Positions 51,513 to 60,278 of a stretch of DNA of 64,000 bases are shown here, one piece after another (within the stretch, counting starts at the first letter, position 1; each line of letters opens with the position of its first letter). Both the position numbers and the translations under genes were made by a program. The stretch is from Burkholderiales bacterium (GTDB lineage: Bacteria > Pseudomonadota > Gammaproteobacteria > Burkholderiales > Burkholderiaceae_C): assembly GCA_030604135.1 (NCBI GenBank), contig JAUVWL010000003.1:164322-228321 (forward strand), read 5' to 3'. The notes under the pieces were generated by a model. The model ran no database searches. It saw only the letters and a program-made list of their open reading frames with translations, and was not told the DNA's origin.

Positions 51513-52713
51513 TCCAGCAATGAACCAACACACCGACGTCCTGCACGACCCCGCCCGCGCCTTCATGCCGTACCCGTCGGTGCCGGTGCCCCACGCACCC
51601 ACCGGTCCGCTGGCCGGCCTGCGCTTCGGCGTGAAGGACCTGTTTCATGTGCGTGGTTACCCCACCAGTGGCGGTCAGCCCTTGCTGCTGGCGCTGCTGG
51701 GGGTGCAGGACCGCACCGCGCCCACGGTGCAGAAGCTGCTCGATGCCGGCGCGCACTTCGGCGGCAAGACCATCACAGACGAACTGGCCTTCTCAATGAA
51801 CGGCCAGAACGCGCACTTCGGCTCACCCGTTAACGGTGCGGCGCCCGAGCGCATCACCGGCGGTTCCTCGTCGGGCTCGGCGGCCGCGGTCTCGCACCGT
51901 CTGTGCGACTTTGCGCTGGGCACCGACACTGGCGGCTCTGTGCGTGCGCCGGCCAGCCACTGTGGCCTGGTGGGGCTGAGGCCCACCCACGGTCGCGTGA
52001 GCCTGCAGGACGCGCTGGACCTCTCGCCCAGCCTGGACACCTGCGGCTGGTTCACCCGTGACGTGCCCACCTTTGCCCGCGTGGCCGATGTGCTGCTGGG
52101 CGAGGATGCCGAGCCGCTGCCCGACGGTGTGCGCCTGCTGGCGCCCACCGATCTGTGGGCCCAGGCCACCACCGCTGCCACCAAGGCCCTGGCTGGGGCG
52201 CGCCGCCAGATAGAGGCGGTGCTGGGCAAGGCGCGGCCGACCCGGGTGGTGCTGGATGGCATCGACGACATGTACTGGCACATCCGCCACATCCAGGGCA
52301 TCGAGGCCTGGCAGGTGGACGGTGGCTTCATTCGCCGCTTCGCGCCGCCGCTGGGTCCGGGGGTGGCGCAGCGTTTTGCCTGGAGCGAACAGGTCAGTGA
52401 CGCCCAGGCCGCCGCGTCGCGGGCCTTCCGCGACCGCTTCCGTGCGCACCTGGGGGCCATCCTGGGGCGCGACGGTGTGCTGCTTATGCCTACCATGCCC
52501 GACATCGCACCGCTGGTGAGCGAGCCCGAGGCGGCATTGGAAGACTACCGCAACCGTGCCATCCGTTTGCTGTGTGTGGCGGGTCTGTCGGGCTTTCCTC
52601 AGCTGTCGCTGCCCCTGGCCAGTCGTTCGGGGGCGCCGCTGGGCATCTCGCTGCTCGGGCCGGCCGGCAGCGACCGCAGTCTGGTGCGGCTGGCCGAGCG
52701 CATCACCGGTTGA
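51505..52713 (+). CDS. Amidase signature family hydrolase
   Basis: A 402-residue amidase. The Ser-cisSer-Lys triad fits: Lys in FGVKDLFHV, cisSer in ITGGSSSGSAAAVS and Ser in TDTGGSVRAPA. It would hydrolyse a C-N amide bond. The ATG at 51505 overlaps the DppD-type gene by eight bases; one at 51520 would avoid the overlap. Its 3' end overlaps the convergent allA gene by 11 bp. Being in a transporter operon, its substrate is likely imported. Confidence 0.88.
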   Translation: MPDPAMNQHTDVLHDPARAFMPYPSVPVPHAPTGPLAGLRFGVKDLFHVRGYPTSGGQPLLLALLGVQDRTAPTVQKLLDAGAHFGGKTITDELAFSMNGQNAHFGSPVNGAAPERITGGSSSGSAAAVSHRLCDFALGTDTGGSVRAPASHCGLVGLRPTHGRVSLQDALDLSPSLDTCGWFTRDVPTFARVADVLLGEDAEPLPDGVRLLAPTDLWAQATTAATKALAGARRQIEAVLGKARPTRVVLDGIDDMYWHIRHIQGIEAWQVDGGFIRRFAPPLGPGVAQRFAWSEQVSDAQAAASRAFRDRFRAHLGAILGRDGVLLMPTMPDIAPLVSEPEAALEDYRNRAIRLLCVAGLSGFPQLSLPLASRSGAPLGISLLGPAGSDRSLVRLAERITG

Positions 52714-53209
52714 ACGCGGAGCGCACCAGGTACACCGGAGTCGCCAGTTGCCGCACTTCGCAATCCACTGCGGGCCCCGCACGTTCGATGACCAGAAAGT
52801 CGCCGTCATCGATGGCGATGAGTGGGTGATGCCAGGTGCCGGCGTTCAAGGTGAATCCGCGCGATGGCTCCGCCTCAAAGGCAGCCAGGGTGGAAAGGTC
52901 GGGCTGATCGCCGCCCAATGCCACCATCAGCACACAGCGGGCGCCCTGCAAAGGGATGAAGGTCTGACTGCCCCATCGGTGGCGCTCCAGCACGAGCCAT
53001 GGCCCCTGTTCGGGCTGGGCCTGTGCGCGGAACACCGCCAGGGCAGGGCAGCCGTCCTGCCGATCCAGATCCAGCTGTGCCGGCAGGTCCAGCCGCCAGC
53101 TGGTACCCGCATTGATCGAACGGACATGCTGGCCTTTGAGGTCGAGCACACTGCCATAGGGCATGAAGCTGTCCGGGACCAGGGGGCGGATGGGGATGTC
53201 GATGGGCAT
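52703..53209 (-). CDS. allA: Ureidoglycolate lyase AllA
   Basis: A 168-residue cupin-fold enzyme that splits ureidoglycolate to glyoxylate and urea, the last step of one allantoin degradation route. Typical segments are IRPLVPDSFMPYG at the N-terminus, VLERHRWGSQTFIPL, and FTLNAGTWHHPL with the metal-binding His residues. The start may be ATG 53209 or a GTG at 53215. It overlaps the amidase end by 11 bp in convergent orientation and is divergent from the GntR gene. Confidence 0.87.
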   Translation of the reverse strand: MPIDIPIRPLVPDSFMPYGSVLDLKGQHVRSINAGTSWRLDLPAQLDLDRQDGCPALAVFRAQAQPEQGPWLVLERHRWGSQTFIPLQGARCVLMVALGGDQPDLSTLAAFEAEPSRGFTLNAGTWHHPLIAIDDGDFLVIERAGPAVDCEVRQLATPVYLVRSAFNR

Positions 53210-53313
53210 GGGCACAATGTAGCTGCTGTGGCCTTTCCGTGCCCGCAGGCGGCCACTGAGAGGCTGAGAACCTCTGGCCTCTCCTTGCCTGCCTTTATGC
53301 CTTCGTCACCGAC

Positions 53314-54060
53314 ATGAACCCCTCCACTGCCAGCACCTCATCCGAGCGGGACGAGTCTTCGGTGACGGCGACCGACCGTGTGTATGACGCCGTCTACCGG
53401 GCGGTGCTCGAGCACCGGCTGGAGCCGGGACAACGTCTGCGCGAGGAAGAAATGGCGGCCGAGTTTGGCGTCTCGCGCACCGTGGTACGTCAGGCCTTGC
53501 AGCGCCTGGCCCAGGACCAGGTGATCGAACTCATGCACAACCGGGGCGCCCGCGTGCCGATGCCCAGTCTGGACGATGCCCGCCATGTCTTTGAGGCCCG
53601 CCGCGTGGTCGAGTGTGAAGTGGCGCGCCGGCTCGGCGGGCACCTCAGCGGCGAGCAGGTCGACGAACTGCAGAGTCTGGCGCAGGCCGAAATGGAGGCC
53701 GACCGGCGCGGCGACCGGGCCGAGGCCATTCGCCTGTCGGGCGAATTCCACAACGCACTGGCCCGCATGTACGGCAACCCTGTCTATGTGCGCATGCTGA
53801 CCGGGCTGATGCCGACCACGTCGCTGCTGATGGCTCGCTTCAAATTGCACGGCGGCCAGGTGTGTGTGGCGCACCGCCATGTGGACCTGATATCGGCCCT
53901 GCTCAAGGGCAGCGGCCCGGCAGCCACCGAGATGCGCAAGCACCTGGTGGAGCTGGAGCAGTCGCTGGTGGCCAGCCCGAGGTCGCCACGGCGCCGTCTG
54001 CGCGATGTGTTTTCCGCCTACCGGGACGATGACGAAACCACCACTGGAGCCAGTACATGA
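53314..54060 (+). CDS. GntR-family (FadR subfamily) transcriptional regulator
   Basis: A 248-residue protein. Residues about 20-90 are a winged helix (VYDAVYRAVLEHRLEPGQRLREEEMAAEFGVSRTVVRQALQRL). The FCD ligand-binding domain follows, including EARRVVECEVARRL and HNALARMYGNPVYVRML with its metal-binding His residues. It is probably the locus regulator, responding to an acidic or nitrogen-containing metabolite. Its stop overlaps the next start (ATGA). Confidence 0.92.
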   Translation: MNPSTASTSSERDESSVTATDRVYDAVYRAVLEHRLEPGQRLREEEMAAEFGVSRTVVRQALQRLAQDQVIELMHNRGARVPMPSLDDARHVFEARRVVECEVARRLGGHLSGEQVDELQSLAQAEMEADRRGDRAEAIRLSGEFHNALARMYGNPVYVRMLTGLMPTTSLLMARFKLHGGQVCVAHRHVDLISALLKGSGPAATEMRKHLVELEQSLVASPRSPRRRLRDVFSAYRDDDETTTGAST

Positions 54061-55328
54061 CCACCCTGACCCATCTGTCCAGCCTGTGCATCAACGGTGA
54101 GCGCCTGTGGCAGTCGCTGATGGAACTGGCCCGCATCGGCGGCACCGACAAGGGAGGTGTTTGCCGGCTGGCCCTCACCGACCTGGACCGCCAGGGCCGG
54201 GACCTGGTGACCCGCTGGGCGCGCGAGGCGGGCATGAGCGTGACGGTGGACCGCATCGGCAACGTGTTCATGCGCCGGCCCGGGCGCAACAACTCGTTGC
54301 CTCCGATCATGACGGGCAGCCACATCGACACCCAGCCCACCGGCGGCAAGTTCGATGGCAACTACGGCGTCCTGGCGGGGCTGGAGGTGGTGCGCACGCT
54401 CAACGACCACGGCATCGAGACCGAGGCACCGATCGAGGTGGCGTTCTGGACCAACGAGGAAGGCTCGCGCTTCGTGCCGGTGATGATGGGCTCGGGTGTG
54501 TTTGCCGGCGCCTTCAGTCTGGAACATGCCTATGCGGCCACCGATGTCGATGGCCACACCGTCAAAGCAGAACTCGAGCGCATCGGCTACATCGGTGACG
54601 AACAACCGGGGCAGCACCCCATCGGTGCCTACTTCGAGACGCACATCGAGCAGGGGCCGGTGCTGGAAGACGCCAACGTCACCATCGGCGTGGTGCCCGG
54701 CGTGCTGGGCATACGCTGGTTCGATTGCACCGTCACCGGCATGGAAGCCCACGCCGGCCCGACGCCCATGGCCCTGCGGCGCGATGCGCTGCAGGTGGCC
54801 ACCCTCATCATGCAGGAGGTGGTCGCCAGCGCGGGCCGCCACGGACCGCACGGCAGGGGCACGGTGGGCATGGTGCAGGTGCACCCGAACAGCCGCAATG
54901 TGATTCCGGGCCGGGTGAAGTTCTCCATGGATGTGCGCAACATCTCGGACGAGCTGGTGGACCGGCAGGCGCAGGAGATCCAGGATCTGGCCGCGCGGCT
55001 GCAGGCCCAGACAGGGCTGTCCATTCAGATCGAGACGGTGTCGAGCTATCCGGCGCAGTCCTTCGACGACACTTGCATTCAGGCCATCACCCGGGCCGCG
55101 CAGCGCCTGGGTTACAGCCACATGCCCGTGGTATCGGGAGCAGGGCACGATGCCGTCTATGCAGCGCAGCTGGCGCCCACGGGCATGATCTTCATTCCCT
55201 GCAAGGACGGCATCAGCCACAACGAGATCGAAGATGCGCAACCCGAACACATCAGCGCTGGGTGCAATGTGCTGCTGCAGGTGATGCTGGAGCGCGCCGG
55301 TCTGCCCTCCCGAGCCGCTGCTCAGTAG
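54057..55328 (+). CDS. Zn-dependent M20-family amidohydrolase (N-carbamoyl amino acid hydrolase / allantoate amidohydrolase type)
   Basis: A 423-residue binuclear metalloenzyme. GSHIDTQPTGGKFDGNYGVLAG supplies the first metal His and bridging Asp, FWTNEEGSRF the catalytic Glu pair, and GMEAHAGPTPM the substrate-binding His; SGAGHDAVYAAQLAPTGMIFIPC completes the fold. The family includes HyuC/AmaB and AllC. In this locus it would open carbamoyl or allantoate substrates. It overlaps gntR by four bases and slyX by seven (convergent). Confidence 0.9.
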   Translation: MTTLTHLSSLCINGERLWQSLMELARIGGTDKGGVCRLALTDLDRQGRDLVTRWAREAGMSVTVDRIGNVFMRRPGRNNSLPPIMTGSHIDTQPTGGKFDGNYGVLAGLEVVRTLNDHGIETEAPIEVAFWTNEEGSRFVPVMMGSGVFAGAFSLEHAYAATDVDGHTVKAELERIGYIGDEQPGQHPIGAYFETHIEQGPVLEDANVTIGVVPGVLGIRWFDCTVTGMEAHAGPTPMALRRDALQVATLIMQEVVASAGRHGPHGRGTVGMVQVHPNSRNVIPGRVKFSMDVRNISDELVDRQAQEIQDLAARLQAQTGLSIQIETVSSYPAQSFDDTCIQAITRAAQRLGYSHMPVVSGAGHDAVYAAQLAPTGMIFIPCKDGISHNEIEDAQPEHISAGCNVLLQVMLERAGLPSRAAAQ

Positions 55329-55552
55329 TGGGGGGGACGTTCGTCCAGCGGTGGCCCCGGACTGGCGGGGTCGTCGTCGGCTTGCTTGCGACGCAGCCGG
55401 ACCACCTCTCGCGCCAGCAGTTCGATGGCCTCCTGCTGCCGGGCCACGGTGGCATTCAGTGTGTCCAGCAGGTCTTCGGCGAAGGCGAGCTTCTCCTCCA
55501 GCCGGGTCAGGCGCGTGTCGTGGCTGGCGGAGGGAGACGGGGTGTCGGTCAT
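55322..55552 (-). CDS. slyX: SlyX family protein
   Basis: A 76-residue coiled-coil protein with the SlyX layout: RLTRLEEKLAFAEDLLDTLN, then VARQQEAIELLAREVVRLRRK, and the C-terminal PPHY motif that defines the family. Function is not established for any SlyX. I chose ATG 55552 over an in-frame TTG at 55570. It lies 10 bp downstream of cbbR on the same strand and overlaps the M20 hydrolase by seven bp at its end. Confidence 0.9.
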   Translation of the reverse strand: MTDTPSPSASHDTRLTRLEEKLAFAEDLLDTLNATVARQQEAIELLAREVVRLRRKQADDDPASPGPPLDERPPHY

Positions 55553-55562
55553 GGGGCGCCAA

Positions 55563-56516
55563 TCAGGCAAGGGGTGGGACTGCGGTGGTCAGGCGCAGCA
55601 GCGAACCGTACTTGTCGGCCAGAAAACTCTCGGCGCGTTCGAGCATGAAGTAGCGAAACGCCTCGGCCGCCGGTGACAACAGCTTGGACAGGGTGTGCAC
55701 CACGTTCCATCCTCGCACAATCGGTGTGCCTTCGACATCCAGTGTGGCGATCAGGCCGTTTTCCAGCTCCAGGCCGATCGTGTGCAGCGACAGAAAGCTG
55801 ATGCCCATGCCGGCCATCACCGCCTGCTTGATGGTCTCGTTGCTGGTCATCTCCATCACCACGCGCGGCTCCATGCGCGACTTCTCCAGGAACTTCTCCA
55901 TCGCGGCCCGGGTGCCGGAGCCCCGCTCGCGCAGAATGAATCCATAGGGGCGCAGGGCATCCACTGTCGGATGTCCGACCTTGAGCAGCGGGTGGTCGGT
56001 GGGCGCCACGAACACGTGGGGGTGCGCCGCGAACGGCTCGGCCCGGGTGGCCAGCTCGGTCGGTGGCCGGCCCATGACGGCAATGTCCACCTCGTTGCCC
56101 TGCAGCATCTTCACCAGCTGCTCGCGGTTGCCCACCGCCAGCCGGATCTCGATGCCTTCGTGCTCGTGTTTGAACTCGGCCAGCAGGCGCGGCAGGAAGT
56201 ACTTGGCCGTGCTGACCATGCCGATGGTCAGCTGGCCCACTTCCAGCCGTTGCAGCCGGGCGGCGGCGTCTTCGGCGTCCTTGAGCGTGGCCAGCATCTT
56301 GCGGGCATAGACCAGCATGTACTCGCCCGCGGTGGTCAGGGCCACCTGGCGCCCGCTGCGTTCGAACAGCGGCAGGCCCACATGGCCCTCAAGCTCCTTG
56401 ACCTGCATGGTCACGGCCGGGGGTGACAGGTGCAGCACCTCGGCGGCGCGCGCAAAGCTCAGCTGGCGGGCCACTTCGGAAAACACCCGCAACTGCCGGA
56501 AGGTGGCGTTCTTCAT
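55563..56516 (-). CDS. cbbR: LysR-type regulator CbbR of the Calvin cycle
   Basis: A 317-residue LysR protein. The winged helix at residues about 5-62 contains RQLRVFSEVARQLSFARAAEVLHLSPPAVTMQVKELE. The effector domain has the CbbR-like MGRPPTELATRAEPFAAHPHVFVAP and FILRERGSGTRAAMEKF. It is divergent from the cbbY-cbbG operon, as CbbR usually is from the genes it activates. Ligands such as phosphoenolpyruvate or NADPH are known for related CbbR proteins. Confidence 0.95.
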   Translation of the reverse strand: MKNATFRQLRVFSEVARQLSFARAAEVLHLSPPAVTMQVKELEGHVGLPLFERSGRQVALTTAGEYMLVYARKMLATLKDAEDAAARLQRLEVGQLTIGMVSTAKYFLPRLLAEFKHEHEGIEIRLAVGNREQLVKMLQGNEVDIAVMGRPPTELATRAEPFAAHPHVFVAPTDHPLLKVGHPTVDALRPYGFILRERGSGTRAAMEKFLEKSRMEPRVVMEMTSNETIKQAVMAGMGISFLSLHTIGLELENGLIATLDVEGTPIVRGWNVVHTLSKLLSPAAEAFRYFMLERAESFLADKYGSLLRLTTAVPPLA

Positions 56517-56531
56517 TAAGCAATTACTTAA
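56516..56531. promoter_or_regulatory. Inverted repeat in the cbbR-cbbY intergenic region
   Basis: TTAAG (56516-56520) and CTTAA (56527-56531) form a perfect inverted repeat about a 6-base centre, directly at the cbbR start codon. A second weak one, TGAA-N10-TTCA, lies at 56550-56567. LysR proteins bind such interrupted dyads between divergent genes; this is the most likely CbbR site. Confidence 0.55.
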
Positions 56532-56553
56532 CTGAAAGTCAATACATCGTGAA

Positions 56554-56582
56554 TTTACCTTATTTCATCCCTTCCTTATAGT
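56554..56582 (+). promoter_or_regulatory. Candidate promoter of the cbb operon
   Basis: -10 TATAGT (56577-56582) and a weak -35 TTTACC (56554-56559), separated by exactly 17 bases. A poor -35 is expected of an activator-dependent promoter. The start point would be near 56589. Confidence 0.45.
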
Positions 56583-56590
56583 CCATTCAA

Positions 56591-56614
56591 CCCCGAGCGC
56601 ATTGGGGCTTTTTT
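56591..56614 (+). terminator. Terminator-like hairpin with T-tract in the cbb leader
   Basis: CCCC (56591-56594) and GGGG (56604-56607) form a short stem, with AA/TT able to extend it, and a run of six T follows (56609-56614), before the cbbY ribosome binding site. It is too close to the likely start point for ordinary attenuation; it may stop read-through from upstream or form a 5' stem. Weak as a terminator. Confidence 0.35.
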
Positions 56615-56628
56615 GGAAGGTGGACCCC

Positions 56629-57366
56629 ATGTTGCGAGCCCTGATCTTTGATGTCGACGGCACCCTGGCTGACACCGAGAGCGTGCATTTGGCCGCCTTC
56701 AACCACGCGTTCTCACAGGAGGGACTGGGTTGGCACTGGAGCACGGAGCAGTACACCGATCTGCTGGCCATCTCTGGTGGCAAGGAACGCATGATGCACT
56801 TCTGGCGCAGCCAGAACCCCGAGGTCACCGAGCTTGAGGGGGGCGCGTTGACGGCCATGATGGAGCGCCTGCACGAGATCAAGACGGCCTGGTACGAAGC
56901 GGCGGTCAACGGAGGGGCGGTGACCCTGCGCCCCGGTGTGCTGGCACTGATGAGCGAGGCACGCCAACAGGGTCTGCAACTGGCGATTGCCACCACCACC
57001 TCGCCGGTGAACATCGCCGCCCTGATGCGCAGTGCCATCGGCGCCGACTGGCGCAGCCAGTTCATCGCTGTGGGGGATGCGTCCACCTCGCCGGTCAAGA
57101 AGCCGCACCCGCAGGTCTATCTTCAGGTGTTGCGCGACATGGGGCTGACCGCCCAGGTCTGTGTGGCCTTCGAAGACTCGGCCAACGGTCTGAAGGCCGC
57201 CAGCGCAGCGGGGCTGGCCACTGTCATCACCCCCAACAGTTTCACGGCCCACCATGACTTTGCGGGTGCGCTGCGCGTGGTGCCGGACCTGACCCACGTG
57301 AGCCTGGCTCGTTTGCGCGAATGGATGGCCGCCGCGCTGTCGCGTGCCACGGCTGGTGCCCATTGA
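56629..57366 (+). CDS. cbbY: HAD-family sugar bisphosphatase CbbY
   Basis: A 245-residue HAD hydrolase. [22 protein letters not shown] is the nucleophile motif with the CbbY-specific extension, TTTS is motif II, and [19 protein letters not shown] is motif IV. CbbY dephosphorylates xylulose-1,5-bisphosphate, an inhibitory misfire product of RuBisCO. The start is the ATG at 56629, with GGAAGGTGG upstream. It is the first gene of the operon. Confidence 0.93.
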   Translation: MLRALIFDVDGTLADTESVHLAAFNHAFSQEGLGWHWSTEQYTDLLAISGGKERMMHFWRSQNPEVTELEGGALTAMMERLHEIKTAWYEAAVNGGAVTLRPGVLALMSEARQQGLQLAIATTTSPVNIAALMRSAIGADWRSQFIAVGDASTSPVKKPHPQVYLQVLRDMGLTAQVCVAFEDSANGLKAASAAGLATVITPNSFTAHHDFAGALRVVPDLTHVSLARLREWMAAALSRATAGAH

Positions 57367-57400
57367 CCCACCTGGTTTCTCCACCACCTCGCGTTGCCCC

Positions 57401-58144
57401 ATGATCCGCCTCGCCCCATCCATTCTGTCTGCCGACTTTGCCCGCCTGGGCGAGGAGGTCCGTGCCATCGAAGCCGCTGGTGCCGACCTGGTGCACTTTG
57501 ACGTGATGGACAACCACTATGTGCCCAACCTGACGATCGGCCCGCTGGTCTGTGAGGCGATCCGGCCGCACGTGACGATCGGCATCGACGTGCACCTGAT
57601 GGTTGAGCCGGTGGATGCGCTGATCCCGCTGTTTGCCAAGGCCGGGGCCAACCTCATCAGCTTCCACCCCGAGGCCAGCCGGCACGTGGACCGCAGCTTG
57701 CAGCTCATCCGTGACCACGGCTGCAAGGCCGGGCTGGTGTTCAACCCGGCCACGCCGCTCGAATGGATGGACCATGTGATGGACCGGCTCGACCTGGTGC
57801 TGCTGATGAGCGTCAACCCCGGTTTTGGCGGGCAGACGTTCATCCCGTCGACCCTGGCCAAGCTGCGCACCGCGCGGCAGCGCATCGACGCCCACGTCGC
57901 CAGGACAGGGCGCGACATCTGGCTCGAGGTGGACGGGGGAGTCAAGGTCGACAACATCGGTGAGATCGTGGCCGCGGGTGCCGACACCCTGGTGGCCGGC
58001 AGCGCCGTGTTCGGTGCACCGGACAACGACGGAGGCTACCGCACCGTGATGCAGCAGCTGCGGCAGAACGCCGCCGGTCCGGCGCAGGAGCCCGCGGCTG
58101 TCCGGCAGCGCCCACGTGTGGCACCTGCCCTGAGCGGCCGCTGA
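57401..58144 (+). CDS. cbbE: Ribulose-phosphate 3-epimerase (CbbE)
   Basis: A 247-residue TIM-barrel enzyme that interconverts ribulose-5-phosphate and xylulose-5-phosphate in RuBP regeneration. [56 protein letters not shown] and WLEVDGGV supply the metal ligands and catalytic aspartates. About 15 residues at the C-terminus exceed the usual length. ATG 57401 chosen; the in-frame extension to 57344 overlaps cbbY. Confidence 0.95.
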   Translation: MIRLAPSILSADFARLGEEVRAIEAAGADLVHFDVMDNHYVPNLTIGPLVCEAIRPHVTIGIDVHLMVEPVDALIPLFAKAGANLISFHPEASRHVDRSLQLIRDHGCKAGLVFNPATPLEWMDHVMDRLDLVLLMSVNPGFGGQTFIPSTLAKLRTARQRIDAHVARTGRDIWLEVDGGVKVDNIGEIVAAGADTLVAGSAVFGAPDNDGGYRTVMQQLRQNAAGPAQEPAAVRQRPRVAPALSGR

Positions 58145-58175
58145 CCCCGATTTCGAATACACAAAGAGAACCACC

Positions 58176-59270
58176 ATGACCATCCGCCGCCGCTTCACCC
58201 TCACGCAGTACCTGATCGAACAGCGCCGCCGCTTTCCCAAGGCCAGTGGTGATTTCAATGCCTTGCTGCTGGACGTCGCATTGGCCTGCAAGGCCATCGC
58301 GCGCTCTGTCGCGCTGGGTGAACTGGGCCGTGTGCTCAGCCATGTCGACCAGGACCTCGCCACCACCGTCAATGTGCAGGGCGAAGAGCAGAAGCGCCTG
58401 GATGTGATCAGCAACGCCTACTTCACCGAGATGACCGAGTGGGGCGGGCACCTGGCGGGCATGGCCTCCGAAGAGATGGACCAGCCGTACCAGATTCCGG
58501 CACCGCACCAGCGCGGCAAGTACCTGCTGGTGTTCGACCCGCTCGACGGGTCCAGCAACCTGGACGTCAACGTCACCGTCGGCAGCATCTTCAGCATCCT
58601 GCGTGCGCCGCAGGAGGTCATTGACAGCGGACGCGATGTGGTGGAGGCCGACTTCCTGCAGCCCGGTACGCAGCAGATGGCCGCCGGCTACGCGCTGTAC
58701 GGCCCGACCACCATGCTGGTGCTCACCGTGGGAAACGGCGTGGCCGGCTTCACGCTCGACCCCAACCTGGGCCAATTCATGCTGACCCACCCGGACATCA
58801 AGGTGCCCCAGGACACCCAGGAATTCGCCATCAACGCCTCCAACAGCCGCTTCTGGGAGGCCCCCATCAAGCGCTATGTGGACGAGTGCCTGGCCGGCAG
58901 GACCGGCCCGCGCGGCAAGGACTTCAACATGCGCTGGATCGCCTCCATGGTGGCCGAAGCCCACCGCATCCTGATGCGCGGTGGGGTCTTCATGTACCCG
59001 AAGGACACCAAGGACCCGACCAAGGCAGGGCGGTTGCGGCTGCTGTACGAAGCCAACCCGGTGGGCATGATCATCGAACAGGCCGGCGGCCGTGCCAGCA
59101 CCGGACGCGAGCCGGTGCTGCAGGCCCGGCCCACCACACTGCACCAGCGCATCGGCCTGGTGTTTGGCAGCAAGAGCGAGGTCGAGCGCATCGAGCGCTA
59201 CCACCGTGAACCCGTGGCCTACAAGGACGACAGCCCGCTGTTTGCCGAGCGCTCGCTGTTCAGAGGTTGA
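58176..59270 (+). CDS. cbbF: Class I fructose-1,6-bisphosphatase (CbbF)
   Basis: A 364-residue enzyme that removes the 1-phosphate from fructose-1,6-bisphosphate (and often sedoheptulose bisphosphate). [22 protein letters not shown] is the metal-binding block; ATG 58176 begins [21 protein letters not shown] precedes the start. It is separated from cbbP by repeat copy 5. Confidence 0.95.
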   Translation: MTIRRRFTLTQYLIEQRRRFPKASGDFNALLLDVALACKAIARSVALGELGRVLSHVDQDLATTVNVQGEEQKRLDVISNAYFTEMTEWGGHLAGMASEEMDQPYQIPAPHQRGKYLLVFDPLDGSSNLDVNVTVGSIFSILRAPQEVIDSGRDVVEADFLQPGTQQMAAGYALYGPTTMLVLTVGNGVAGFTLDPNLGQFMLTHPDIKVPQDTQEFAINASNSRFWEAPIKRYVDECLAGRTGPRGKDFNMRWIASMVAEAHRILMRGGVFMYPKDTKDPTKAGRLRLLYEANPVGMIIEQAGGRASTGREPVLQARPTTLHQRIGLVFGSKSEVERIERYHREPVAYKDDSPLFAERSLFRG

Positions 59271-59271
59271 C

Positions 59272-59369
59272 CACCCCCGCGCCGCCTTCGGCGTCACCCC
59301 CTCCAGGGGGCGGCACAGGCGGCCCGGCAAAGCCGGTTCCGCGGTGCCCTTGGTTGGACTCCCCCTCGG
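59272..59369 (+). repeat. Three-hairpin intergenic repeat, copy 5
   Basis: Located between cbbF and cbbP, starting at the cbbF stop. Hairpin 1 CGCCGCCTTCGGCG, hairpin 2 CCCCCTCCAGGGGG, hairpin 3 core CCCGGCAAAGCCGG. The outer stem is GGCAC (59312-59316) with GTGCC (59344-59348). GGACTCCCCCTC closes it. Confidence 0.82.
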
Positions 59370-59399
59370 TCAAGTTGATTTGCTTTTTTGGAGATGCAA

Positions 59400-60278
59400 A
59401 TGTCTGAACGCCACCCCATCATCGCCATCACCGGTTCATCAGGTGCCGGCACATCCACGGTGACCCGCACCTTCCAGAACATCTTCCGTCGTGAAGAGGT
59501 CACGGCCGCCGTGATCGAGGGCGACAGCTTCCACCGCTTCGACCGCAAGAGCATGAAGGTCCGCATGGCCGAGGAGGAGGCCAAGGGCAACCGGCACTTC
59601 AGCCACTTCGGTGCCGAGGGCAACCTGTTCGAAGACATCGAGGCCCTGTTCCGCCAGTACGCCACCGATGGCACCGGGCGCTGCCGCAAATACCTGCACA
59701 ACGAAGAAGAAGCTGCACCCTACGGGCGGGACCCCGGCACCTTCACGCCCTGGGAGGACATCCAGACCGGCACCGACGTGCTGTTCTACGAAGGCCTGCA
59801 CGGCGCGGTCAAGACCGACAAGGTCGATATCGCGCAGTACCCCGACCTGCTGATCGGCGTCGTGCCCTCGATCAACCTGGAGTGGATCCAGAAGCTGATC
59901 CGCGACAAGACCCAGCGCGGCTACAGCCAGGAAGCGGTGGTTGACACCATCTTGCGTCGCATGCCCGACTACGTGAACTACATCGTGCCCCAGTTCGGCC
60001 TGACCCACGTGAACTTCCAGCGTGTGCCGGTGGTGGACACCTCCAACCCGTTCATCACGCGCGACATTCCGACCGCCGACGAGAGCATGGTGGTGATCCG
60101 TTTTGCCAAACCCAAAGGCATCGATTTCCAGTACCTGCTGAACATGATCAACGGTTCGTGGATGAGCCGCGCCAACACCATCGTGGTGCCCGGCGGCAAG
60201 ATGGAACTGGCGATGCAGCTGATCTTCACGCCCTTCATCTGGCGCATGATGGAACGGCGCAAGCGCGCGATGAATTGA
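59400..60278 (+). CDS. cbbP: Phosphoribulokinase (CbbP)
   Basis: A 292-residue enzyme that phosphorylates ribulose-5-phosphate to RuBP, unique to the Calvin cycle. The P-loop is GSSGAGTST, with Thr where Lys is usual, normal for this class. VIEGDSFHRFDR and FYEGLHGAV carry catalytic acidic residues. The start is ATG 59400, with GGAG at 59390-59393. It is one of the operon's best diagnostic genes. Confidence 0.97.
   Translation: MSERHPIIAITGSSGAGTSTVTRTFQNIFRREEVTAAVIEGDSFHRFDRKSMKVRMAEEEAKGNRHFSHFGAEGNLFEDIEALFRQYATDGTGRCRKYLHNEEEAAPYGRDPGTFTPWEDIQTGTDVLFYEGLHGAVKTDKVDIAQYPDLLIGVVPSINLEWIQKLIRDKTQRGYSQEAVVDTILRRMPDYVNYIVPQFGLTHVNFQRVPVVDTSNPFITRDIPTADESMVVIRFAKPKGIDFQYLLNMINGSWMSRANTIVVPGGKMELAMQLIFTPFIWRMMERRKRAMN

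Noticed and set aside
59433..59459. Missing Walker A lysine in phosphoribulokinase (GSSGAGTST)
   Set aside because: Thr at this position is normal for proteobacterial phosphoribulokinases, so it is not an anomaly, unlike the Arg in the LivF-type protein.
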